From Gorsachius magnificus (taxonomy: Eukaryota; Chordata; Aves; Pelecaniformes; Ardeidae), in contig CM067084.1 of assembly GCA_034008185.1 (NCBI GenBank), positions 74,805,255 to 74,869,254 of the forward strand: a stretch of 64,000 nucleotides of DNA. The letters run 5' to 3'. Under the pieces are notes generated by a model that ran no database searches, had not been told where the DNA came from, and was given only the letters and a program-made list of their open reading frames with translations. Shown here in pieces: positions 38,130 through 50,238 of the stretch. Made by a program: the position numbers and the translations under genes. How positions within the stretch are numbered: position 1 is the first letter of the stretch; the number at the start of each line of letters is the position of its first letter.

Positions 38130-39788
38130 CCAAACATAATAATGTTCTTGTACTTCATAATCTAAACCAACAAGAAAGGCAAAACATAACAGAAAACACA
38201 CACACATGTGCATAATCATGTAGAGAGTTCAACTGATATAAAACAGATTACCATCCAAGCTAGAAATTGAACCCCAGCTCATAATTCCAATAGTAAACAC
38301 ACAAATCTGGAGCTCTGTCCCTTGTATTTCATTTCCCCCAGTAAGAACACAAACCCGATTCTTGTAAACATGAATTTTAAAAGAAATATGAGCATCCTGA
38401 TAACAAACAAGCATGATTTTTCAAATGAATGCAGTGGCAAAGATAAAAACAGACACCTAAACTTCTAAAAGAAAAGCTGCTGATGTTCACCGTGGCTGGA
38501 GTAGTGATCCAGCAATCAGAGCCACTTGCCTCTTCTCTTTGCAAAGCTTACGTGGGTCCCACAGGAGCTTCCATTTAAATAGGGGAGGGATTTCATCTCT
38601 AAACAACAAGGCTAGTGTCAGATGTAGCTGACACACAAGGGGTAAAGGTTATAATTTCATGAGGCATGAATGTTTTTTTAATTTCAACCAATTAAATTAA
38701 ACTCTCAGTCTGAGGCCCACAGTGCATGGTCCCTGAAATGACCATTTACCATACACATCACATACTCAAGAGGTTTCCTTTTCTGTGTTATTTCTTCGGC
38801 CCAATGACTAGATGAAAGGAAATCACTGAAGCATGAGCTCTATAACAATATAAAATAAAATCAGAGATGAAGGTTTCCTAGGGATATTTTTTTAATGCTG
38901 TTACATTGCTCAGTTAATTTCAAAGCTACATGCTCAACCCCATGTTTTCTCTTGAGTTCTGTTAGACTATAAGAAAAGAATTTATTATGTAGATTTGTAA
39001 TTTGTTCTTTGTAGGGGAAATTAAGCAGTTTACAGTACCTGGGGTTAAGTGAAGGGCTACCTTCCAGCTTGTGTGAGGATTCTTCTCAGCTATAGCTTAT
39101 GCTTACATCTTTTGCGGCACAAATAAAATGGCTGAATGAGAAATTTGCAGTATTTCTGAGATTTGCAGGAAGTTTGGAAGCCAAGTTCCCCCTCCTCCCT
39201 GCCACGCCAAGGATTTCAAAAGTCGCATAGAGTTTCAGGACTCCAGCAGTAAAGCTTACAGACACCTCTCCAATTGCTCTGTCAGCTGCAGACTCTGGTT
39301 TCATGAACACACATCTACAAGGAGACATTTCCATTTTTGCAGCTTTCCCCATGAGGCTCTACAGACTTATTACTAACGGCAAATATTAATGCAAAGTTAT
39401 TGACCCAAATCACAAGATATTTGTATTGCAGCTCTTCCATGCATTTCAACACCAAAAACCTTCCAATTCATGGGCAAGGCCAATTTCTTACCAGGAAAGA
39501 GCAGGAAGAAAAATAAAATGAATAATTTCTTGCATCAACATTTTCTTCTAGACAAGTTCACCACATTTCCTACAAGACAACCTCTGAAATATCAGCATGG
39601 GAAGACTACAGCTGAGAAAATACACCATGTGCTTGTGGCACCACGCAAAAAAAGTGTTACATAATACTTGAACAGAGAAGAGTCTCAGCATCATCCCATG
39701 GCCCAATAAACAAGAAACCGGAGAACATTCCTATTTCTCTTGCAAGGTTGTCACATGGCCAGAAGTACATATTTTGACTTATCATGAA

Positions 39789-39845
39789 TCCCATTTTACA
39801 GACAGAGAAACTGAGGTGATAACTTTCTTTTTAAATTCAAAGTCA
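39789..39845 (+). mobile_element. Possible MIR-like SINE remnant
   Basis: CCCATTTTACAGACAGAGAA followed by ACTGAGG closely matches the conserved core of the amniote MIR SINE (CCCATTTTACAGATGAGGAA, then ACTGAGG). The match then fades, with only a TCAAAGTCA word where MIR has its AAGGTCACA. MIRs are very old and survive in birds only as short fragments. The match is from memory and could be chance. Confidence 0.45.
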
Positions 39846-40557
39846 TAAAAGAGATATTTGTGTTAGCACTACAAATGTTAACACTGCAGGAACAACACAT
39901 ATTGTTTCCCGGTTAAAGAACAAGCTATATTAAATGGATATCAGCCAGTGGTACTGATAGTAGTTTCCCTAATCTTACATATTACTGCTATAGAAATCAT
40001 TCAAAACACAGACCATATAGAATATGTCCAAATAGATTCTAAAGCTGGCATTTCATTTTTATGCCTCCACGTTTTCAAGATAAAAATCATCCTTATTAGC
40101 CTAGGAAGAAACTCTAAAGATCTGGGAGTTCTGAGGTAGGAAAACTACTGATAATAAGAAAGTTCTGGGACCCCGAAAAGAAATTCTTATGAATTACCTA
40201 TTGATCACATTACTGTTTTCTCCTCGGTTTCTATTCTAAGGTAAGCCCTACAAGGCTTCGTGCAATCTGGTGCTAGGAGCTGCATAAATATACACTAAAG
40301 TGCAGGTTCTGGCCTCTCCCAGAACTGCATGAGGGAAATCTCAGTGTTTGATTTAGCAACTGAAGATGAGTTTTGCTTGGGATAAAAAGTAATATTCCTG
40401 TTGGGAACAGGGGAACAATATAAATACGAAAGCAAAATTCTATGGAAATTTTTAATAAACAATATGCAGTTAAAAAACAAATAAGTTGCTTCCATAAACT
40501 ATATTTTGGTTCCATTTAACAGTAGATAGCAGAATTTGGGATTGTACTAAGGATCCT

Positions 40558-40584
40558 TATATATAGATATAGATATATAGATAA
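40558..40584. repeat. (TATAGA)n-like microsatellite
   Basis: TATATATAGATATAGATATATAG words over 27 bp. It is AT-rich and imperfect. Confidence 0.75.
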
Positions 40585-41132
40585 GTAACCAGGGAGCAAA
40601 CATATATTTTCTCACCCCAAAACAGCTGCATATCTTCAGTCCCACTTTAATTTCCCCTTCTCAAAGAAATCACATTACAGCAAAGAGGATTACAGAAGGA
40701 AAATACTGGCAACAGCAGGTAATGAAATATAAAGACTTTCACCTCTGGGTCATCAATTAAAATCCAGTCCCAATTGGTAGTGACTAAACATCATTACCCT
40801 CTGATAGCTGTTCGATTGCATATTTGAAATGGAGTTTCGGCTCTCCAAGCACTGCAAAAGGCCCTGCTGAGGCTCACACAAGCTGATCTAAACACTGGTG
40901 ATTTTAGAAAAGGCCCCAGAGAACTGAGACTGTGCAGAGAACAGAGATCACACTGGGGTTCAATGGTTTGGTCTTAAACCCCTTCCCCATCTCCCCTCCC
41001 TATGAACTCTGATTATCTTGCTGTGTCCTGTTCTTCCCAGCCCTAACGTATGCAGCCCTCTGCCTCAGCCTCCCTCAGGAGGGCTGGAGGGACTGGGCTA
41101 AATGCAGAGCGCTGGTATGAGAATTTCTCTTT

Positions 41133-41137
41133 CTTCC
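41133..41137. repeat. Target-site duplication, left (LTR 2)
   Basis: CTTCC lies before the LTR. The sequence after it, at 41723-41727, is CTTGC, so four of five bases agree. This fits an aged 5-bp duplication. Confidence 0.5.
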
Positions 41138-41722
41138 AGTGCTGGTTTTGGCTGGGGTAGAGCTAATTTTCTTCATAGTAGCTGGTATGGGGCTATGCTT
41201 TGGATTTGTGCTGGAAACAGGGTTGGTAACCCAGGGATGTTTTAATTATTGCTGAGCAGGCATGACACAGAACATTTTCTGCTCCCCACCCCACCAGCCA
41301 GGAGGCTGGGGGGGCACAAGGAGCTGGGAGGGGACACAGCCGGGACAGCTGACCCCAACTGACCAAAGGGATATTCCAGACCATAGGACATCATGCTCAG
41401 TATATAAAGCTGGGGGGAAAAAAAAGGAAGGGGGGGATGTTCGGAGTGATGGCGTTTGTCTTCCCAAGTCACAGTTACACGTGATGGAGCCCTGCTGTCC
41501 TGGGGATGGCTGAGCACCTGCCTGCCCATGGGAAGTGGTGCATGAATTCTTGGTTTGCTTTGCTTGCGTGCACGGCTTTTGCTTTCCCCATTAAGCTGTC
41601 TTTGTCTCAACCCACGAGTTTTCTCACTTTTACTCTTCCATTTCTCTCCCCCATCCCACTGTGGGGGGAGTGAGCGAGAGGCTGGGTGGTGCTGAGTTAC
41701 CAGCTGGGGTTAAACTGTGACA
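41138..41722 (+). mobile_element. Solo LTR of an endogenous retrovirus (copy 2)
   Basis: A 585-bp relative of the LTR at 27604, on the same strand. It shares long identical runs (for example across CATAGGACATCATGCTCAG before the TATA box, and CCCTGCTGTCCTGGGGATGG). Its start reads AGTGCTGGTTTTGG, so the terminal TG appears mutated to AG; its end is GTGACA. The TATA box (41401-41408) is kept, while the polyadenylation signal is ATTAAG (41590-41595). An internal segment at about 41235-41315 differs from copy 1, suggesting another subfamily. No internal retroviral sequence adjoins it. The exact left end depends on treating AG as the old TG. Confidence 0.92.
41401..41408 (+). promoter_or_regulatory. 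TATA box inside LTR copy 2
   Basis: TATATAAA is preceded by the same 20 bases as in copy 1. It is the expected U3 core promoter element. Activity is unknown. Confidence 0.55.
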
Positions 41723-41727
41723 CTTGC
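41723..41727. repeat. Target-site duplication, right (LTR 2)
   Basis: CTTGC directly follows the LTR and differs by one base from CTTCC at 41133-41137. Confidence 0.5.
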
Positions 41728-42599
41728 TCCTCTGATGTATCTTGGACAGAACTGGGGATTTTGGGACTAAAGTTACTTTAGCCATCTCTCTGGCTCCTCA
41801 GTTTTGCACAAGAGACATCCTGATATCTGGTACAGCCTAGAGTCACCTCAAACTGGGGTTGTGCCTGCAAAGTACTCAAGATGGCATTAAGGTCATGGTG
41901 CTTGCTGTTGGTCCAACAATACTTGTCTGCATGTGAAAACATGGTCAGAGAGCTGCTGGCTCCAGATAGGTACAGACACTTGTTTCCAGTTGTGGGACAG
42001 CAGACAGATGTGGTCTTGAACATCTACAATGTTTTCAGGTTCTGCATTTTAGGTGTTTGCAGCCCCTGCTCCAGCTCAGCCATGACGTGATGGCTCCTCA
42101 AGTGTTTCAGGGCAAAGGCAGCTTCAACCACCACCAAGCCCCCAAGGATGGGATATTTTTTAAATCCCATTTCATAAATCAATGTGGAGAGCAGCTAAAG
42201 ATGGGACTTATAACATAAATGCTCCTGTAGCTAAAATTCTCTGCACAGGCAACCAGTGTGCCCAGCCAGAGGGGAGGGGTAAGAGAGAGTCTAACTTACA
42301 CCAATGTAGATTCCCTCTAGATTCCCCTCTTTAACTGGCCTGACCTTTTCTAAAAGGGTTACATCACATACAGACCTCAGCTATTACCCCCTGAACACTA
42401 TTTTCTTTGCTCTGGAAACCTCACTGAAATAATTCCATGACAAACCTTGTTTTGTAAGCCACCCGTGAGCAGGACTGGGGCCACTTACAAGTTTCTGCCA
42501 AGAGTAAAGAGGGGAGTCACATCCCTCTAGCCTATATTATTTCTTTTAATAGATTCTCAATCTGCAAAGGAGCCAGAGATCCTAAACAAAGATAAGGAG

Positions 42600-42960
42600 T
42601 AAAGAGGTGGACAAGGCATTAAAGAAATAAAATCCATATCAGGGCAATAATGGTCATAAAGCAATAAAGTGGATGTATAATAGTTCCTGGACTTTTAATT
42701 TGTGACTAATTTGTTGCACAATGAGGTTGCAATTTTCTAATTGTGATTGCCATTTTAATTTTACTCATGGCTGTGCAACTAACAATGTATAGTCTAGTAA
42801 TTAAAATTAATTGTACCTTCACCTGCATATTTCTATTAGGCTGTTAAATTTAGTCGGTAGGCTCAATGATTTTGTTCTCCGGGAGATGCTGAATTCATTT
42901 CAGTGAACCCAATTATGTTACACTCTAATTCCTGTATGAAAAACAACCATTTTACTTTGA
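42600..42960. other. Candidate conserved non-coding block
   Basis: Strongly AT-rich, single-copy and free of simple repeats. It carries many homeodomain-type cores: CTAATTTG, CTAATTGTG, TTTTAATTTTAC and, at about 42798-42816, AGTAATTAAAATTAATTG. The clustering is what one expects of a developmental enhancer. Conservation and activity are untested. Confidence 0.3.
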
Positions 42961-45739
42961 TATGAAGAGTTGCTACAATCCCATTTTTAAAACTGCATAT
43001 TCAACACCAGAATATAGGCTGATAGGAGATACATATAAGGGTTTGGGTTTTTTTCTTTTTAAAAATATCCTGCTCATGGGATACTTCTTACAAAACTTGC
43101 AATTACAGGCCCTAGGAATAAATCCAATGAAAACTCGACTAGATAGTCACCATTCAATTAGTTTCATGAACAATTAACAGATGTCTCCCTAACCACACAC
43201 ACATGGTTTGAATTCAATCAGAATTTTATGACAAGCTGTGCCATGCATATTTGAAGCAATGGGAACACAGTGACAGAATAGACAGTTTCAACGCACAGGC
43301 AAAACTATGAAAACCCATGCTGTCGCACAAGACTGTTCACAGCTATGCCCCAAATGTCCAGAATTCATACCACTTTGAGCTTATGTATGAATTTTTCTCC
43401 AGAAAAGGGCATTGTTCATTTTTGCACAGTAGCCATAGTTCCTGGCAAATTCAGGAATAACATCAAGGTAGGCTGTAGTGAGTTTATTATCAGTAGTGAT
43501 ACATTTCAAAGCGACCCATATTCCTGTCCAGATCACAGCAGCAGCAACCCAATGCAATTCCACTTAAAAACTCTGCAGTGTTGTATAGATTTGCCCTTGG
43601 GACCCGATCGTCCTTGAAGACTCTCAAATGTCTCAAAATAAAAACAAAAACTGAGCAAAACCTTCAAACTCCAGGTTATAAAATGAAGACTTTCCAAATA
43701 CCGAAGACAGAAGGCCCTGATCACCAGAGCTGCCGAACACCGGCTGTTACCATTTATCACTCTGTAGTGCTAGGCTGTGACTGCCTAGCCCATGGCCGTA
43801 CGGTTACAGACCTGGGCCCACTTGCCATCAGAGCTGCCTAGTAAAAGAGTTTGCAATCTGATTGTAGGAGGACATCTACTCTGCGAACTGTGCAGCGATG
43901 GAAACAGACCACAACTAGTATAAAATAGTCTGGTTTTAACATCAGTGGCACAGAGTGGTGCCACACAGGTCTGTGCAGGTTAATTTAACCCTTTTAGTAC
44001 GGCTGGGCTATCCTGGCTCTTAAGCAACAGAAGACTACTTGGTGTAGACATGCTCTAAGATACTCTAAATAAACCTCTGTTCATCAATCATATCAAGCTT
44101 CCAAATAGATTCAGGATGTTGAAGTCTGTTTTATATGGTGTGAACTTCAGGGTCAAGGCCCTAAGAAGGTAGGACAGAGGGTAGGAGAAATAAATCCACT
44201 GTTATCTTAATATTACTGCCTGGGAGCCAAGATGGAGCAGTTGTATTGCAGCCAAAAGGTCCGCACCAATCAGAAGAAAAACTCAAACTACAAAGTTACC
44301 ACTAAGCTGCAAAAGGTCCTTCCTGTATTGGAAGAATCAACGGACGATGTAGATATCCCACTTCTCTAATGACCATCCCTATTTAAAGGCAAACAACCTT
44401 GACATTTTGGCCCTTTTTGGTTGTTAATGAGTCTACAGTTGAATAAAAATCTCCACTTGTCAAGTTACGGCACAAAGCGTGTTTACTGAAGAGTCGTCAG
44501 TGAGCCTTTACTCCATCAGAACTTGACAAAGAAAAGCAAAGTGAGAGGATGTCAACTTTCCATCTATATTTTGCATCAGTAATTAATAAAACCACAAAAC
44601 AAGTATAGTCATAGGATTCGAGTAAAGACTTACTAAAGCTGCCTTACCAAGAGAGTTATGTGAACCACAAATAAAGCAGAGAGAATTTAAGGAAGAAAAA
44701 AAAAAAACACCACACCCAAACTTTGTTAATGTGGAATTAAACTCAAAGTAGTTAGGATCAAGAAGCAATAATACCTGTAAAAATTCGTGCAGGCAAATAA
44801 TATTATTTAAACTAAGCAGATTTTAAAGTCAGGATATACTGAACTCAGAATCCAGAGTTAAAGAGCTCTTGCACTCCTTTCCTGGTAAACTTGGCAAGGA
44901 GTAACAAAGGAGTAACATCCCTTTACCTCCTCTACCCTGCCTGGCCAGTACACATCTCACTGTCTCCCTACTCACCCCCCCCAGCAGCTGCACAACCCTC
45001 GTGCCCTTGTATCACTCTCTATGGCCAAAGTAGAAAGTTCACGGTCTTAGGGAAGGTAGGTTTGCAGTAAATGGGATTCTGCTGCTGGCACACTGATCGT
45101 GCCATTTCCTTCTCCACTCCTGCTTTTAAAACGGAGCCGTTGGCGTTGTCTTGCCTCACACGCAACACGAGGATGAAGCTCCTGAGGAGCCCAAACCGTA
45201 AGGAAACAAGGGTCCTAGAGAAGTCTGCTCATGATAAACCGCATCTTCAATGGTTTCACTCTCTTCATGCAATTCAGATTACTGACACGGAAAAGAACTG
45301 AACCACCAGCAAAGGCAGCTGCAGATACCATGTGTTGAAACAGAGGAGATGGAAGATTAAAAAACAGTGGTTATACATTTATGGAGGGCTGTGTTAGGAG
45401 GGGGGCAGAGTGGTGCCTGGTCTGCCAGCCCAGCTCACAGGCTCAGAGGCTGTCCAAAGCACACAAAAAAACTGCAGCAAAGGAAAACGAATAGGCAGAA
45501 AACATTTAAATTGAATTTGACTATTTAAAGCTGAGGAAGAAAAACATCCTTGAGAAGGGGAAGAACTTAAATTGATCCTGGTCAAGTATATTTTCCCCTT
45601 AGCCCTATGATAAGGTGGGGGCTATGGTTGTGGTTGAACATATCAAATCAGTATTAAATCACATGCAATTCACTCTCCTCTAAAGCATTGCTCCTTCATC
45701 CCTCTGGCATGAAAACAGTTTACTGTGAACTGAATTGCA

Positions 45740-46200
45740 ACTAATCCCTTTGAAATTATTTTTTACCATATACCCTTTATTACTATTTTCCCATATAAAC
45801 CATTGTTAAATAACAACAGGACCCTTTCATAACACTCAAAATAATTGGCTATTTTGGATTATATTATCAAGACTGTTTAATGTGGCTGGGTGAGTGACTG
45901 TTATTCATGCAATTCACTATTAGCCCCTTGACCTGGATCATTGCTAGAGCAAGTTTTATGAGCTTAATTGCATTTCCCCCCTCTTCCTGTGTAAATTAGT
46001 CTGTACAAATAGAATTTCCTAGTTATTGTGCATCATCTTCTTCACAGTTAGGAAAGTCTATTCAAAAAACAGACTAAACTCCAGCTGTATTTGCTAAACT
46101 GTACAAGGCTGAAAAATAAACCAGTCAAAGTGTACCAGCTATTGTCATTTTATTAAATAAATAGATAAATAAATAAAGGCTTGTGTTGATTAAGACATTA
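45740..46200. other. Candidate conserved non-coding block
   Basis: AT-rich unique sequence with CAAAATAATTGGC, GAGCTTAATTGCATTT, TAAATTAGTC and GTTGATTAAGAC words. It contains an (AAATA)n microsatellite at 46152-46178 near its right end. No open frame of note is present. It resembles conserved non-coding DNA in style only. Confidence 0.27.
46152..46178. repeat. (AAATA)n-like microsatellite
   Basis: TTAAATAAATAGATAAATAAATAAA-type tetranucleotide repeat, about 27 bp with one interruption. Confidence 0.85.
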
Positions 46201-46749
46201 TACGTGGCCAGACAAGGAAAAAAAAAACATCCTTGAGAGATGATGGAGACAGAGACTAAGAGCTTTTACAGTATTGGAAATTACAAAGCTTCCTATAAGG
46301 GTCTATATTTGTTATAAGATGGGTTGTTATCTTCAATCTAAAAGCAACCTTGATAAAGTATCTTTTGACACTTTTACTGCTCCTTTAAATGAAATATTCC
46401 CTATATCTTCAAGAATCAGCTTGAGTGGAATTGACTCAGTAGCTCAGCTTTAGAAAGACAGGGGAAACAATTTCTAATTTAAAAGAAATTTGAGAAAATA
46501 GTTCCATTCCCCTCTCTATTATCTAGCCATTCCGGAGCTTAGGTTTCTGAAACATCAACATGCACAGTTCGCTTTACAATCCTTCTGCAGAAATTAGCTG
46601 ACACCCATCAATGTAGATAACAGAAAGCTGTGGCATTAACACTTGAGAGTGCATTAATCTTTCCCAAATTAAAATCTGCACCACAGCATTTAAGATTGAG
46701 GCCACCATGGTTCAGTGCTGTTTGACCGCCAATTTTGATAAAAGTGTTT

Positions 46750-46810
46750 TAAGAGAGGTGAGACTTAGATAAATTGCCCATGGTTACACAACAGCGGTGA
46801 GGGTAAGTGT
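46750..46810 (+). mobile_element. Possible MIR-like SINE remnant
   Basis: AGAGAGGTGAGACTTAGATA followed by AATTGCCCATGGTTACACAA and then CAGCGGTGAG resembles the MIR core (AGAGAGGTTAAG, then TTGCCCAAGGTCACACAG, then GTGAG). It has a few extra bases in the middle. It is short and old, and is identified from memory. Confidence 0.4.
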
Positions 46811-49314
46811 TTAGTCTATTGGCTGCCATCATAGCAGGGTGTCACGGGCGTTTGCATGTTTACATAAAGTGCAAAACAGCAGGAAAAGCAATACATTACA
46901 CTATATTTCTTGGAGGTGACATCAATATTATATTTCATCGGTGGGAGACAAATATACATTCACATTTGAGTATCTGAAGATAAAGGCACCTTTGGATGTA
47001 AAACAAATGAATATTCTTCCCCAGTTCCCCAGCTACTCACTTTCTCTTGAGTTTAAGAGCAATCTGCCTGTGCTGAACGGGTGAGTTAAGCTTTAGAGAT
47101 AACACCCACATGTAGTTCTTGATCCAGGCCTGTTATGAAATAAGCTTTCCATTCGACACATAGCGAGTAAAGCATTTGCCACGTGGTGCATTTTGCATTT
47201 GCCTGAGTCCTGCTGACCTCAAGAGTGATGCACAAAATGGATTTGGGTCTAAAATTTAGCCCAAGTCTCCAAGTTGGATCACTGCTGATATACAGAACAT
47301 ATCTCTTTTCTGTTGACCCTGTTGAAAAGGCTTTGAAATTTGTATTCTCTTACTTTCAGCAAAACCTTCTGCTCAAAAAAATCAGGGATCTTTGAAATAA
47401 AGACACAGTGGCCCCAGTGTTTTGCAACTATTATTTCTCTGCTGGACATAACAAGAATGTGGCAACTCTCTGGGACTTTTACTCAAAATGCAATTCCTGG
47501 GGATTTCCTGGGATTTTCAGATGGCTCCAAGCTCTTATCACATTCATATTCAGTTTGGAAAACTCTTTCAGTCCAAGAGTTCAAATATCTCTTTAACAAT
47601 GTAAATTACTACCAGAACTGTGAACACCTTTCATTTCCTGACCCTTGAAAGCTGTACCCTAAGACTTGATGCTCACCCTGCAATAATTAGGATTTTCACC
47701 TATCTTGCCTGAATTCCTTCCTTGTTTTAACACACTCCAGTGAGGTCAAAGTATTAAAAATTAAAAGGACATAATCCCCTGCTGCAAGTTACTCTCCTAG
47801 CAATGAAATACTCAGTAAAATACAATCACTCTACTGGTTTAGCTCCCTTCAAAATTTGGAGAACAATTAAAGCCATGAATTTAATTCTGTTATTATACCA
47901 TGATAACTTATTACAGTAGGCAGAAAAGCAATCACCCTTATCTGGTACTATACCAATGAAAATCCATACACATCTAAATTGGGGGGCAGGGGAATTGAAT
48001 GGAATATGACTTTACTAGGAGAAAGTGGATCCATTTTTTAAGCAAGATATCAGTGCCTGAGGCAAACATTGTAAAGGGTATCTTGCTTCTTCACAAATTC
48101 CCACTTATTAGGAACTGGAGAAGTAGCGGGAACACTGGCCTGACCAGAATAGGGGAGTACTGCCAAGAGGCTGTCGCAAGGAAACGGGAACCAGACTCCA
48201 TTGTTGGTCTTTCTTGATGAGAGCTGATGTCTACGGTCAAGGTGCCAAGCTATCAGGCAAAAGGCCAGGGACAGACTCCCTCATGTCAGATAGTTGCTGA
48301 CTTGCCACAGCAAAATCATTTTGCTGTCCCAGCATCAGAGCCTCCCACCTATGAAACTGGTAGCAGTACTTGTCAAATCCATAAAAGGGTTTTGAAAAGT
48401 AAAAAAATCTATAAAGCATTTTGAGTGGAAAACACTATGAATACATAAGATATAAATGCAAACTCTGTGAAATAAGCTTTTCTAGGAGAAACCAGAGATT
48501 AGCTGAATCAACAAGAATAAAGACCATATCATCAGAGCTTTCACCTTGGAAAGGTTTTTCTTTCAACTGAAATCATCTTGTGCCAGTTTGCATGCTGAAC
48601 CGCCAAATTCTATACTCAAATTCTTCCTTCACCATTCTTTAATATGTACTTTATTATAACATATCAGACAAATCAAATGAGAGTAAGCTTGTGTATAAAA
48701 GCATTTAAAAGCCAAGTGAGCAAGTTGAGATAAGACATTCATGCCATGAATCATATGATGGACTTCATCAATTGGCAGTACTACAGCAACAAGTAGGGTA
48801 GATATAATAAAAATGCTACAAAAGATGCCTTGGCCTCTAGGGTTCACAATGGCATAAGAAATCAGGAAAAAAAAAAAAAGTGTATGTAACAAAGGAATAT
48901 AAGAACCACAAGGTAACAATGAGAGAATTAAGGTCAGTTCTACATAAAACCTCAGCAGGACCCAGAAATGACACTTCCCATCATCTCAGGTTGGCAGCAC
49001 TCTGCCACATGTTGGCAGATGATGATCAATGCCCCTTGTTTGTGCTGTTCATCAATTCCCACCTGGCCAAAATAAACACAGTGTAATTTGGCACAAAAGC
49101 TAGTTCCCAGTGCACTACAAGCAGACCAGAAGGCAGCTTCTGAGCAACTTCAAGGTCCTGCTTCAGGGTACATGGTGGGAATCTGCACTGCACAGATGTC
49201 AGTGAGGCTCACATCTAAATGACCTTCTGGCAGACCCAGACTGGCACAGAAGAAACTACCCCCTGTTCACTACATTTCCATAGAAGTGGAGTTAAAAAGG
49301 TCAGTCCTTATCTT

Positions 49315-49517
49315 CTAGATTTCTTCCCTGAAAGGTCATCAAGCACTGGATCAGGCTGCCCAGGGAAGTGCTTGAGTCCCCATCCCTGGAGGTATTTAAA
49401 AGATGGGTAGATGCGGTGCTTAGGGACAGGGTTTAGTGGTGGGATGGCAGGGTTAGGTTAACAGTTGGGCTTGATGATCTTAAAGGTCTTTTCCACCCTA
49501 AATGTTTCCATGATTCT
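49315..49517 (+). mobile_element. CR1 LINE, 5'-truncated
   Basis: A plus-strand CR1 3' end. It contains GATCAGGCTGCCCAGGGAAG, GTCCCCATCCCTGGAGGTAT, GGTGGGATGGCAGGGTTAGG, TTGATGATCTTAAAGGTC and the start of the octamer tail TCCATGATTCT. It is about 200 bp long. ORF2 is broken by stops. It is nearly the same subtype as the copy at 61791 and, in reverse, those at 34190 and 60927. Confidence 0.93.
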
Positions 49518-50223
49518 TTACCCCACAATTTAAATCCAGAAAGTCACCTAAAATTTTGGGATGAAGGCAATGGCCAGGAACTCCATTCTTCTGGGTCACA
49601 GAAATGTATTGTGTCAAAGCAGATGATGCAGGAGACATAGCCCTCTCCAAAGTTAATGGAAGGCAGCAGAGTAAAATCCTACAGGAGCTATGCACCTGCA
49701 CAAAATTCACCACCACCTGCTTCAGGAGCCAATAGTACTTCTTTGGCCCTACTTGAAAATAAAAATTACCTGATTATTTGAAAAGCCAAATCAAAATAAG
49801 AGGCTGCATGCACATAACTTCAAGTCCTTTGTGATGGTGAGGTGGGTCATGTTACATACGACACTACTAGAAGGTACCGTGGTAAGGGGGGAAAATAGAA
49901 GGAAAAGGCAAAGGGTGAATATTTCCCTTTTAGTTATAGCATAGACAGACATATTACATCTGAGGCCATCTTAGACTTTTCTGTATTTCTTGGGGCTTTT
50001 TTTCACTTGAAAACCAAACTAAATTTAACTGAAAGGAACGCATATTGCTTTCTATCTCTGGGGATCTTGTGAGAGCTCACAAGGGCTGCTAAATCCAAGT
50101 GGTGATAATATGACTCCTAGAGATGGTTTGCTTGAATTTGGAGATTTGATTCACAATACAAAAGCACAGAGTAAAGCAGATGCTATCAGTCTGTGTTGAT
50201 TTGACTGGCCAATGTGATATCAA

Positions 50224-50238
50224 TTTTTTTTTTTTTTT
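50224..50238. repeat. Poly(T) run
   Basis: Fifteen T in a row in unique sequence. Confidence 0.85.

Larger units (their letters stand above)
37800..41132. other. Unique non-coding sequence, no gene seen
   Basis: No gene is supported and open frames do not exceed 88 codons. A13 at 38117-38129, a TATAGA-rich tract at 40558-40584 and a weak MIR-like remnant at 39789-39845 are the only structures seen. Confidence 0.55.
41728..49314. other. Unique non-coding sequence, no gene seen
   Basis: No gene is supported and open frames do not exceed 102 codons. The stretch includes AT-rich candidate conserved blocks at 42600-42960 and 45740-46200, an AAATA microsatellite at 46152-46178 and a possible MIR remnant at 46750-46810. 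The remainder shows nothing I can name. Confidence 0.55.

Noticed and set aside
27604..41722. The two LTRs as the ends of one provirus
   Set aside because: The target duplications differ (CTACC versus CTTCC/CTTGC). Each LTR has its own pair on both sides. The 13 kb between them shows no gag, pol or env remnant, no primer-binding site and no polypurine tract.
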